Shown here: positions 1 through 9,673 of the stretch, piece after piece | How the letters are laid out: every line of letters starts with the position of its first letter | How positions within the stretch are numbered: position 1 is the stretch's first letter | Source of the DNA: JAOPZY01 sp036495025 | GTDB lineage: Bacteria; Actinomycetota; CADDZG01; JAHWKV01; JAOPZY01 | Reading direction: 5' to 3' | Assembly: GCA_036495025.1 (NCBI GenBank) | Contig: DASXNO010000359.1 | Coordinates: 1 to 10,410 of the forward strand | DNA length: 10,410 nucleotides | Position numbers and translations under genes: made by a program | The notes under the pieces: generated by a model | The model's input: the letters and a program-made list of their open reading frames with translations, nothing else | What the model was told of the DNA's origin: nothing | The model's database searches: none

Positions 1-558
1 CTGGCCCCCGGCGACGCCGGCCGGTTGAGCGGCATCCCCGTGACCACGCCGGGGCGGACCATCGCCGACCTGGCGAGGGTGTACTCGACCGCCAAGCTGG
101 GGCCCATGCTGGATCACGCCCTCGCCCGCCGGCTCGTGGGCCGGGCCGAACTTGAGGCCCGCGCCTCGGGGCGGAGGCACGACGACGTCCTGGCCGAGCT
201 GCTGGACGAGCGGCCCGGTTCGGCGCGGCCGATGGGCAGTGAGTTCGAGGTGCAGCTTTTCCGGGCGCTCCGGGAGGCGGGACTCCCCCTGCCGGTGCCG
301 CAGTACCGGGTCTTGATGGAGGACGGTGGCGAGGTCTATCTGGACTTCGCCTACCCCGAGATGAAGCTGGCCCTGGAGGCGGACAGCTATCTCTGGCACG
401 CCTCCCTGGCCGACTGGCAGCGGGACCGGGCGCGCAACGGGGAGCTGGTTGCGCTCGGGTGGTCGATCCTGCCGATCACGTACGACCTCGTGATGCGCAA
501 CGCCGCCGAGGTTGCCCGCAGGGTGGGTGCCGCCCTCGTGGTCCGGCGGGCGGGTTGA
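1..558 (+). CDS. AbiEi/DUF559-type nuclease-fold protein, 5' end outside window
   Basis: The frame is open to the left edge. A TTG at 25 is possible, but the residues before it (LAPGDAGR) and the following GIPVTTPGRTIADLA fit the middle of a longer actinobacterial family of about 300 residues, so I read the gene as truncated by the window. Numbering from the TTG, residues 3-60 resemble the AbiEi-like region that precedes the nuclease-like domain. Residues 70-170 look like a DUF559/Vsr-like PD-(D/E)XK fold: a GSEFE helix near 71-75, D107 in VYLDFAYP, E118 and D120 in ALEAD, H125, then DWQRDRARN and GWSILPIT. The usual motif is EvDG; here it reads EADS. Members of this family are common as single genes in actinobacterial genomes and their role is mostly unproven; some relate to AbiE antitoxins. 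No toxin partner is visible. It converges on rpoC across a shared stem-loop. The family assignment is good; the function is unknown. Confidence 0.75.
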   Translation: MAPGDAGRLSGIPVTTPGRTIADLARVYSTAKLGPMLDHALARRLVGRAELEARASGRRHDDVLAELLDERPGSARPMGSEFEVQLFRALREAGLPLPVPQYRVLMEDGGEVYLDFAYPEMKLALEADSYLWHASLADWQRDRARNGELVALGWSILPITYDLVMRNAAEVARRVGAALVVRRAG

Positions 559-562
559 GGCA

Positions 563-594
563 GTGAGGGGGGCGCCCGGAGGCGCCCCCCTCAC
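563..594. terminator. Bidirectional stem-loop terminator between converging genes
   Basis: A perfect 14-bp inverted repeat (563-576 with 581-594) encloses the 4-nt loop 577-580. It begins 5 bases after the stop of the plus-strand gene and 16 bases after the stop of rpoC, so it can serve both. Read in the rpoC direction the loop is C(UCCG)G, a UNCG-type tetraloop known to be extra stable; in the other direction the loop is CGGA. Neither side has a U-tract, as is common for terminators of high-GC actinobacteria. The hairpin itself is certain; its termination efficiency is inferred. Confidence 0.85.
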
Positions 595-609
595 CACGCT
601 TGAAGCCGG

Positions 610-4617
<4,008 letters not shown>

Positions 4618-7600
4618 TTAAGCCTCCATGTCCACGCTCGAGGGCTCCCGGCGGGAGAGATCGATTCCCAGCTCCTCTGCGGTGCGGTAAACGTCCTCGT
4701 CGATCTCCTTCATCTCGATTTCCTTGCCTTCGGCCGAGAGCACCTCGACGTTCAGGCACAACGACTGCATCTCCTTGATCAGCACCTTGAAGGACTCGGG
4801 GATCCCCGGCTCCGGGATGTTCTCGCCCTTCACGATGGCCTCGTAGACCTTCACCCGTCCGAGCACGTCGTCGGACTTGATGGTCAGCAGCTCCTGCAGG
4901 GCGTAGGCGGCACCGTAGGCCTCGAGCGCCCAGACCTCCATCTCCCCGAAGCGCTGGCCGCCGAACTGCGCCTTCCCGCCGAGGGGCTGCTGGGTGATCA
5001 TCGAGTACGGACCCGTCGACCGGGCGTGGATCTTGTCGTCCACCAGGTGGAGCAGCTTCAGGATGTACAGGTAGCCCACCGAGATCGGGTGGTCGTAGGG
5101 CTCCCCGGAGCGCCCGTCGAACAGGATCGCCTTGCCGTCCTTGTCGAGCTCCTGGGACCGGCCCGTGAGGTTGGACCCGTGGAGTGCCTCCATGATGTCC
5201 TCCTCCCGAGCCCCGTCGAACACCGGCGTCGAGACCCAGATCGTCCCGTCGGGATCGGCGGGGAAGTTCTCGGTCCGCGGGCTCACCCAGCCGTACTTGG
5301 CCGCCCAGCCCAGGTGGCTCTCGAGCACCTGGCCCAGGTTCATCCGGGACGGCACACCGAGGGGGTTGAGGATGATGTCGACCGGGGTGCCGTTGGCCAG
5401 GAAGGGCATGTCCTCCTCGGGCAGCACCTTGGAGATGACGCCCTTGTTGCCGTGGCGGCCAGCGAGCTTGTCGCCCTCCTGGATCTTGCGCTTCTGGGCG
5501 ACATAGACCCGGACGAGCTGGTTGACGCCCGGCGGCAGCTCGTCGCCGTTCTCCCGGGAGAAGACCCGGACGTCGATGACCTTGCCGTTCTCGCCGTGGG
5601 GAACCTTGAGCGAGGTGTCCCGGACCTCCCGGGCCTTCTCACCGAAGATCGCCCGGAGCAGGCGCTCCTCGGGGGTCAGCTCGGTCTCGCCCTTCGGCGT
5701 CACCTTGCCGACCAGCACATCGCCCGGCCCGACCTCGGCGCCGATGCGGATGATGCCGCGCTCGTCGAGGTCCTTCAGAACCTCCTCGCCAAGGTTGGGG
5801 ATGTCCCGGGTGATCTCCTCGGCGCCCAGCTTGGTGTCCCGGGCGTCGACCTCGTGGGCCTCGATGTGGATCGAGGTGAGGACGTCCTCCTTCACGAGCC
5901 GCTCCGAGAGCACGATGGCGTCCTCGAAGTTGTGGCCCTCCCACGGCATGAACGCCACCAGCAGGTTCTTGCCGAGGGCGAGCTCGCCCTTGTCGGTGGA
6001 CGGGCCGTCCGCGATGACGGAGCCGACCTGCACCTGGTCGCCCTCCGAGATGACGGGCTTCTGGTTGATGCAGGTGCCCTGGTTGGAGCGCTGGAACTTG
6101 TGCAGGCGGTACTCCCGGCGGTCGCCGCCGATGCCCCGCACCACGACGTAGTCGGCCGAGACCTCCTCGACGACACCAGGCTCCTCGGCCAGCACCATGT
6201 CGCCGGCGTCGTGGGCGCAGCGCCCTTCGAGGCCGGTGCCGATCAGCGGCGCCTGTGCCCGGACGAGCGGGACTGCCTGCTTCTGCATGTTGGCGCCCAT
6301 CAGCGCCCGGTTGGCGTCGTCGTGCTCGATGAAGGGGATCAGTGCCGCGGCGATCGAAACGATCTGCTTCGGTGAGATGTCCATGTAGTCGACATCGTCC
6401 GCGGGGATGAGGTCGACGTCGCCCTTGCGGCGGACGAGCACGTGGTCCTCGCTGAACGTGCCGTCCGGCTCCAGCGGCGTGTTGGCCTGCGCGATGACGT
6501 GGCGGTCCTCCTCGTCCGCGGTCAGGTAGTCGACGTGCTCGGTCACCCTTCCCGTCTCGACCCGGCGGTACGGCGTCTCGATGAAGCCGAACTCGTTGAT
6601 CCGGGCGTAGGACGCGAGCGACCCGATGAGGCCGATGTTCGGTCCTTCCGGGGTCTCGATCGGGCACATCCGGCCGTAGTGGCTGGGGTGCACGTCCCGC
6701 ACCTCGAACCCGGCCCGCTCCCGCGAGAGACCGCCCGGCCCGAGGGCCGAGAGCCGCCGGCGGTGGGTGAGGCCGGTCAGGGGGTTGGTCTGGTCCATGA
6801 ACTGAGAGAGCTGGGAGGTCCCGAAGAACTCCTTGATCGAGGCGACGACCGGCCGGATGTTGATGAGCGTCTGGGGCGTGATCGCCTCGACGTCCTGGGT
6901 GGTCATGCGCTCCCGCACGACCCGCTCCATCCGGGAGAGGCCGACCCGCACCTGGTTCTGGATCAGCTCGCCGACCGAGCGGATGCGGCGGTTGCCGAAG
7001 TGGTCGATGTCGTCGACCTCGTACCCCTCGTCACCCCGGTGCAGCCGGACGATGTACTGGACGCCCTTGAGGATGTCCTCGTAGGTGAGGATCGACTTGT
7101 ACCCGGGCGCCCGGAGGCCCTTCTGGGCCTCGTCCATGTGGGCGAAGACCTTCCACCGCTCCTGCTCCTGGGGCTCCTTGCCCGGCTTGTCGTTCTGGGC
7201 GAGCTCCTCGTAGATGCGGTTGAGCACCTGCATCATGTTGGGGTCGGTCGGGCCGAGCTTCTTGTCGACCTTGTAGCGGCCGACCTTGGCCAGGTCGTAG
7301 CGCTTCCAGTTGAAGAACAGGTTGTCGAGCAGCGTGCGCGCCGAGTCCGGCGTCGGGGGCTCCCCCGGACGCAGCTTGCGGTAGATGTCCATCAGGGCGT
7401 CGTCGGCGGTCTCGATGTGGTCGCGCTCGAGGGTCGCCCGGATCGACTCGGCATCGTCGAAGAGCCACAGGATCTCCTCGGAGGACAGGCCCATGGCCTT
7501 CAGCAGGACCGTGACGTTCTGCTTGCGCTTCCGGTCGATCCGGACGCCGACGGTGTCCTTCTTGTCGGTCTCGAACTCCAGCCAGGCACCCCGGGCGGGG

Positions 7601-8076
7601 ATGACCTTGGCGGTGTAGATCTCACGGTCCGACGTCTTGTCCAGCGAGCGGTCGAAGTAGACGCCCGGGGAGCGGACCAGCTGGGAGACGACGACCCGTT
7701 CGGTCCCGTTGATGACGAAGGTGCCTTTTTCGGTCATCATGGGGAAATCACCCATAAAGACCGTCTGCTCCTTGATCTCCCCGGTCTCCTTGTTCATGAA
7801 GGTGGCCGTGACGAAGAGCGGTGCCGAGAAGGTCATGTCCTTCTCTTTGCACTCCTGGACCGTGTGCTTCGGCGGGTCGAAACGGTGCTCGCCGAAGTCG
7901 AGCTGGAGGTTGCCGGTGAAGTCCTCGACGGGCGACATGTCGCGGAAGGTCTCCTTCAGGCCCTCGTGGAGGAACCAGTCGAAGGACTCGCGCTGAATGG
8001 CAATCAGGTCGGGGACCGGCTGAATTTCAGGAAAACGGGCAAAAGTCAGGCGCTGACGGGCGGGCGTGCTAGGCAA
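4618..8076 (-). CDS. rpoB: DNA-directed RNA polymerase subunit beta
   Basis: Second-largest RNA polymerase subunit (1152 aa; actinobacterial homologues are about 1150-1180). The N-terminal region through residue 170 contains the conserved FVINGTERVVVSQL segment. The rifampicin pocket is at 421-445 (SQLSQFMDQ, then HRRRLSALGPGG); subtracting 88 from E. coli numbers gives the positions, so Q425, D428, H438 and S443 keep the sensitive-type residues of E. coli 513, 516, 526 and 531. A second pocket segment is TPEGPNIGLIGS (475-486). Catalytic-site elements include E718 and D719 in HNFEDAIVLSE and the K870 region GDKLAGRHGNKGV. The C-terminal clamp region has GGKAQFGGQRFGEMEVWALE. The TTG start is the only candidate after the in-frame TAA at 8089-8091 and has AAAGGAGG six bases upstream. 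No inserts or breaks were seen. Transcription probably comes from P1 and P2 upstream plus readthrough from rplJL. The identity is certain. Confidence 0.99.
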   Translation of the reverse strand: MPSTPARQRLTFARFPEIQPVPDLIAIQRESFDWFLHEGLKETFRDMSPVEDFTGNLQLDFGEHRFDPPKHTVQECKEKDMTFSAPLFVTATFMNKETGEIKEQTVFMGDFPMMTEKGTFVINGTERVVVSQLVRSPGVYFDRSLDKTSDREIYTAKVIPARGAWLEFETDKKDTVGVRIDRKRKQNVTVLLKAMGLSSEEILWLFDDAESIRATLERDHIETADDALMDIYRKLRPGEPPTPDSARTLLDNLFFNWKRYDLAKVGRYKVDKKLGPTDPNMMQVLNRIYEELAQNDKPGKEPQEQERWKVFAHMDEAQKGLRAPGYKSILTYEDILKGVQYIVRLHRGDEGYEVDDIDHFGNRRIRSVGELIQNQVRVGLSRMERVVRERMTTQDVEAITPQTLINIRPVVASIKEFFGTSQLSQFMDQTNPLTGLTHRRRLSALGPGGLSRERAGFEVRDVHPSHYGRMCPIETPEGPNIGLIGSLASYARINEFGFIETPYRRVETGRVTEHVDYLTADEEDRHVIAQANTPLEPDGTFSEDHVLVRRKGDVDLIPADDVDYMDISPKQIVSIAAALIPFIEHDDANRALMGANMQKQAVPLVRAQAPLIGTGLEGRCAHDAGDMVLAEEPGVVEEVSADYVVVRGIGGDRREYRLHKFQRSNQGTCINQKPVISEGDQVQVGSVIADGPSTDKGELALGKNLLVAFMPWEGHNFEDAIVLSERLVKEDVLTSIHIEAHEVDARDTKLGAEEITRDIPNLGEEVLKDLDERGIIRIGAEVGPGDVLVGKVTPKGETELTPEERLLRAIFGEKAREVRDTSLKVPHGENGKVIDVRVFSRENGDELPPGVNQLVRVYVAQKRKIQEGDKLAGRHGNKGVISKVLPEEDMPFLANGTPVDIILNPLGVPSRMNLGQVLESHLGWAAKYGWVSPRTENFPADPDGTIWVSTPVFDGAREEDIMEALHGSNLTGRSQELDKDGKAILFDGRSGEPYDHPISVGYLYILKLLHLVDDKIHARSTGPYSMITQQPLGGKAQFGGQRFGEMEVWALEAYGAAYALQELLTIKSDDVLGRVKVYEAIVKGENIPEPGIPESFKVLIKEMQSLCLNVEVLSAEGKEIEMKEIDEDVYRTAEELGIDLSRREPSSVDMEA
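4623..4627 (-). promoter_or_regulatory. Shine-Dalgarno of rpoC, inside the rpoB 3' end
   Basis: On the minus strand GGAGG is part of the last rpoB codons (Met-Glu-Ala) and sits five bases before the TTG of rpoC. The spacing is ideal and decides the TTG at 4617 as start: the codon directly before it in the same frame is the rpoB TAA. The arrangement implies translational coupling of beta and beta-prime. Confidence 0.85.
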
Positions 8077-8082
8077 GCAATG

Positions 8083-8090
8083 CCTCCTTT
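8083..8090 (-). promoter_or_regulatory. Shine-Dalgarno of rpoB
   Basis: AAAGGAGG on the minus strand lies six bases before the TTG at 8076. An in-frame TAA overlaps its first bases (8089-8091), so no start further upstream is possible in this frame. The other nearby TTG (in CATTGC) is out of frame. Confidence 0.85.
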
Positions 8091-8233
8091 AAAGCTGGTG
8101 GGTCAAAGAGTCGACAACTATGAAGCGGCCAGCCTGGCCGGGCGTCTTGGGCGCTGGATGACCCCCCTGGCCGTCCATGGGCGCGCCAAAATCGAGGCGA
8201 CTAGATAGGTGAACTCGCGGGTAAACACGACAA

Positions 8234-8266
8234 ACGGGCATAGTAGCACACTGTGCTACCGCCCGT
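8234..8266 (-). terminator. Candidate attenuator hairpin upstream of rpoB
   Basis: In RNA coming from rplL or P1, 8261-8266 can pair with 8234-8239 (ACGGGC with GCCCGU) and 8253-8259 with 8243-8249, separated by a 1x3 internal loop and capped by three bases: 13 pairs in all. It is followed by UUGUCGUGUUUAC, a weak and broken U-rich stretch. It overlaps promoter P2, so the same DNA could stop upstream transcripts and start new ones. The pairing is directly visible; attenuation is inferred, and the poor U-tract argues for caution. Confidence 0.4.
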
Positions 8267-8269
8267 CAA
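8240..8269 (-). promoter_or_regulatory. Promoter P2 of rpoB, housekeeping sigma type
   Basis: The -35 TTGACG (8264-8269) is followed after 18 bases by the -10 TACTAT (8240-8245), which is preceded by TGC, an extended -10 element. The predicted start is near 8231-8234, giving a leader of about 155 bases before rpoB. The bases after the -10 are GC-rich (GCCCG), a discriminator type often seen at growth-rate-controlled promoters. A perfect palindrome fills the right half of the spacer. Based on sequence match only. Confidence 0.6.
8243..8259. promoter_or_regulatory. Operator-like 17-bp palindrome in the P2 spacer
   Basis: GTAGCACA, one central base (8251), then TGTGCTAC: two perfect 8-base arms. 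It lies between the -35 and -10 of P2 and overlaps the upstream half of the -10, the position where a bound repressor or a spacer-distorting regulator would act. I do not recognise a known actinobacterial operator with this sequence. It also forms the top of the hairpin described for 8234-8266, so it may act as RNA instead. Confidence 0.5.
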
Positions 8270-8322
8270 CAGATTCGTTGGCGCTCGTCGCAGATCTGCA
8301 CCCGTTTTTCGGAGTCGACGCA

Positions 8323-8352
8323 ATGGTAGGCCCCCCCGCTCGTCAATGTCAA
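8323..8352 (-). promoter_or_regulatory. Promoter P1 of rpoB, housekeeping sigma type
   Basis: The -35 TTGACA (8347-8352) is a perfect match and is followed after 18 bases by TACCAT (8323-8328), which has the key T, A and final T of a -10. The predicted start is about 8315-8316, leaving a leader of roughly 240 bases before rpoB that runs through the 8234-8266 hairpin. The spacer contains a run of seven G. Based on sequence match only. Confidence 0.55.
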
Positions 8353-8384
8353 ATCTTCCCGACCTCGCATCCCCAAGTCCGCGA

Positions 8385-8402
8385 CGAGGCAACCGAGCCT
8401 CG
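8385..8402 (-). other. Small hairpin directly after the long stem
   Basis: CGAGGC (8397-8402) pairs with GCCTCG (8385-8390) around a six-base loop (8391-8396). It shares its two outermost bases with the end of the long stem at 8401-8502, so the two stack or compete. There is no U-tract after it. Its role is unknown; it could be part of a 3' end or processing structure for the rplJL message. Confidence 0.45.
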
Positions 8403-8502
8403 AACGGGCCGCAGAACCCGGGGCGACTCACCCGGCCAACGGACCTGGTTCGGCACCCGGCCACGCCGGGTGGTCGGAGCCCCGGGGCTGCGGACCCGTT
8501 CG
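8401..8502 (-). terminator. Long interrupted stem after rplL: terminator, attenuator or processing site
   Basis: It starts 12 bases after the rplL stop. Five paired blocks line up: 8495-8502 with 8401-8408 (8 pairs), 8488-8493 with 8409-8414 (6), 8479-8486 with 8417-8424 (8), 8473-8475 with 8425-8427 (3), and 8466-8472 with 8429-8435 (7). This gives 32 pairs, broken only by small bulges at 8494, 8415-8416/8487, 8476-8478 and 8428. The 30-base top (8436-8465) can fold further. No U-tract follows. In E. coli the rplL-rpoB gap holds an attenuator and an RNase III cleavage site, which is the natural comparison. The structure is evident; which of these roles it plays is not. Confidence 0.65.
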
Positions 8503-8514
8503 TGCGGACGTGGA

Positions 8515-8895
8515 CTACTTCAGCTCGACGCTGCCTCCGGCTGCCTCGAGCTTTTCCTTGGCCTTCTCGGCGGCTTCCTTCGTCACCTTCTCGAGGACCG
8601 GCTTGGGAGCGCTGTCAACGAGGTCCTTGGCCTCCTTGAGGCCGAGGGACGTGAGGGCGCGCACCTCCTTGATGACCTGGATCTTCTTGTCGCCCGCGGC
8701 GGTGAGCACGACGTCGAATTCGTCCTTCTCCTCCTCGGGCTCCGCCGCCACGGCGGCGGGGCCGGCCGGGCCGGCGACCGCGACCGGGGCCGCGGCCGTC
8801 ACGCCAAACTTGTCCTCGAACGCCTTGACGAACTCCGACAGCTCGAGGACGGTCATGCCGCCGATCTGATCGAGCAACTCCTGTGTATTTGCCAT
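8515..8895 (-). CDS. rplL: 50S ribosomal protein L7/L12
   Basis: Stalk protein (126 aa; usual length 120-130) that recruits and stimulates translational GTPases. Residues 1-33 form the dimerisation domain that docks on the L10 helix. Residues 34-52 are the flexible Ala/Gly/Pro/Val hinge. Residues 53-126 are the globular C-terminal domain, starting with the acidic EPEEEKDEFDVVL and containing the conserved IKEVRALTSLGLKEAKDLV segment (GTPase contact face) and the PKPVLEKVTKEAAEKAKEKLEAAG helices. The ATG start has AGGAGG five bases upstream. It lies 45 bases after rplJ with no terminator seen between them, so the two are co-transcribed, and it is followed by the long stem at 8401-8502. The identity is certain. 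Confidence 0.98.
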   Translation of the reverse strand: MANTQELLDQIGGMTVLELSEFVKAFEDKFGVTAAAPVAVAGPAGPAAVAAEPEEEKDEFDVVLTAAGDKKIQVIKEVRALTSLGLKEAKDLVDSAPKPVLEKVTKEAAEKAKEKLEAAGGSVELK

Positions 8896-8940
8896 TCCTA
8901 CCTCCTGAATTGAACCTTGGTTGGTGCGTCCGGGGGACTC

Positions 8941-9588
8941 TTAGACTTCGGTGCCCGCCGCCGGCGCCGGGTCCGGTGCAGCGGTGACTTCTGCGGCGGT
9001 GACGTCGGCGGCCGGTGCCTCGGGGGCCTCGGGTGCCGGTTCCGCTGGGGCTGCGGCGGTGGCCGGTCCCTCTGCCGTCACCTTGTCCCGGTAGGCGCCC
9101 AGGGCATAGCCCAGGCTCCGGACCGGCGCCTGCAGCAACGCGGCCAGCTTGGCGAGGGGTGCCTGGAAGGCGCCCGCAATCTGGGCCAGCAGCACCTCGC
9201 GGGGAGCCACGTTCGCCAGCGACGCCGCACGCTCGGCGCTGAGGACCCTCCCCGTGAGGACCCCCCCCTTCAGCACGAGGGCCGGATACTTCCGGGAGAT
9301 CTCGTCGAGGCCCTTGGCCGCCGTCACCGGATCGCCCTTCACGAAGGCGATTGCGGTGGAGCCCTCCAGCAGGGGAACCAGGTCGTCCAGGCCGATGTCT
9401 TTGGCAGCGATCTTCGCCAGGGTGTTCTTCACGACCTTGAACTCGGTCTGGGAGGCCGCCAGAGAACGCCGCAGTTCGGTCATCTCGGCCACCTTCAGAC
9501 CGCGGAACGAGGTCAGGAGGGCGGCCTCGGATTCACGCAACTCGACCTTGAGGTGCTCGACCGCCGCGACCTTCTGCGCCTTTGGCAT
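8941..9588 (-). CDS. rplJ: 50S ribosomal protein L10
   Basis: Base of the L7/L12 stalk (215 aa; E. coli has 165, many actinobacteria about 175-190). Residues 1-130 form the rRNA-binding domain, with the typical start MPKAQKVAAVEHLK, the FRGLKVAEMTELRRSL segment, KVVKNTLAKIA and the GSTAIAFVKGDPVTAAK stretch. Residues 131-170 contain the long helix that holds the L7/L12 dimers. Residues 172-215 form an extra low-complexity tail of Ala, Pro, Glu, Thr and Val. The ATG is fixed by a TGA two codons upstream in frame. The ribosome-binding site is AAAAGGA about ten bases before the ATG. L10, usually as its complex with L7/L12, is the feedback regulator that binds the leader of this operon in studied bacteria; such a leader is present here. 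The identity is certain. Confidence 0.97.
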   Translation of the reverse strand: MPKAQKVAAVEHLKVELRESEAALLTSFRGLKVAEMTELRRSLAASQTEFKVVKNTLAKIAAKDIGLDDLVPLLEGSTAIAFVKGDPVTAAKGLDEISRKYPALVLKGGVLTGRVLSAERAASLANVAPREVLLAQIAGAFQAPLAKLAALLQAPVRSLGYALGAYRDKVTAEGPATAAAPAEPAPEAPEAPAADVTAAEVTAAPDPAPAAGTEV

Positions 9589-9612
9589 CCGTCACTCGTC
9601 CTTTTCTTATCC

Positions 9613-9630
9613 GGCGCCTTGAGGGGCGCC
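9613..9630 (-). other. Hairpin between the L10-leader terminator and rplJ
   Basis: GGCGCC (9625-9630) pairs with GGCGCC (9613-9618) around a six-base loop. The 5' arm overlaps the last two bases of a perfect Shine-Dalgarno-like AAAGGAGG (9629-9636) that has no start codon at usual spacing. The rplJ ribosome-binding site lies further downstream. The pairing is certain; a role in translation control is speculative. Confidence 0.4.
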
Positions 9631-9639
9631 TCCTTTGGG

Positions 9640-9673
9640 AAAAACAAAACGACCCACCGGAGACGGTAGGTCG
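9640..9673 (-). terminator. Intrinsic terminator (attenuator) of the L10 leader
   Basis: A 10-bp stem (9664-9673 with 9650-9659, one G-U pair) encloses a UCUC loop and is followed directly by UUUUGUUUUU. This is the only hairpin in the window with a strong U-tract. It lies 51 bases before the rplJ start, so it must be bypassed for rplJL to be expressed. Its loop and 3' arm overlap the partner of the leader base stem, as expected for an attenuator. Confidence 0.85.

Noticed and set aside
25..27. TTG at 25 as the start of the nuclease-like gene
   Set aside because: The frame is open to the window edge and the residues around it belong to the interior of the family, so the true start is most likely further left.
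8126..8140. CGGCCAG-C-CTGGCCG palindrome in the rpoB leader
   Set aside because: It is a 15-base GC palindrome with a one-base centre, far from promoter elements and without a U-tract; in this GC-rich DNA I cannot separate it from chance.
8180..8187. Possible mobile element, tRNA or CRISPR signals in the gaps
   Set aside because: I saw no repeat units, terminal inverted repeats, cloverleaf or transposase remains anywhere in the window; the GGCGCGCC at this position is just a short palindrome.
8243..8259. CIRCE (HrcA) element
   Set aside because: The half-sites share TAGCAC, but CIRCE has TTAGCACTC and GAGTGCTAA separated by nine bases; here the arms are separated by one base.
8341..8346. 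Second TTGACG next to the -35 of P1
   Set aside because: It would leave only 12 bases to the TACCAT -10, too short for a functional promoter; it looks like a chance partial repeat of the real -35.
8209..9669. Plus-strand open frames opposite rplL and rplJ (8209-8913, 8917-9669)
   Set aside because: Same antisense effect; translations match no family and cross the rplJL control regions.
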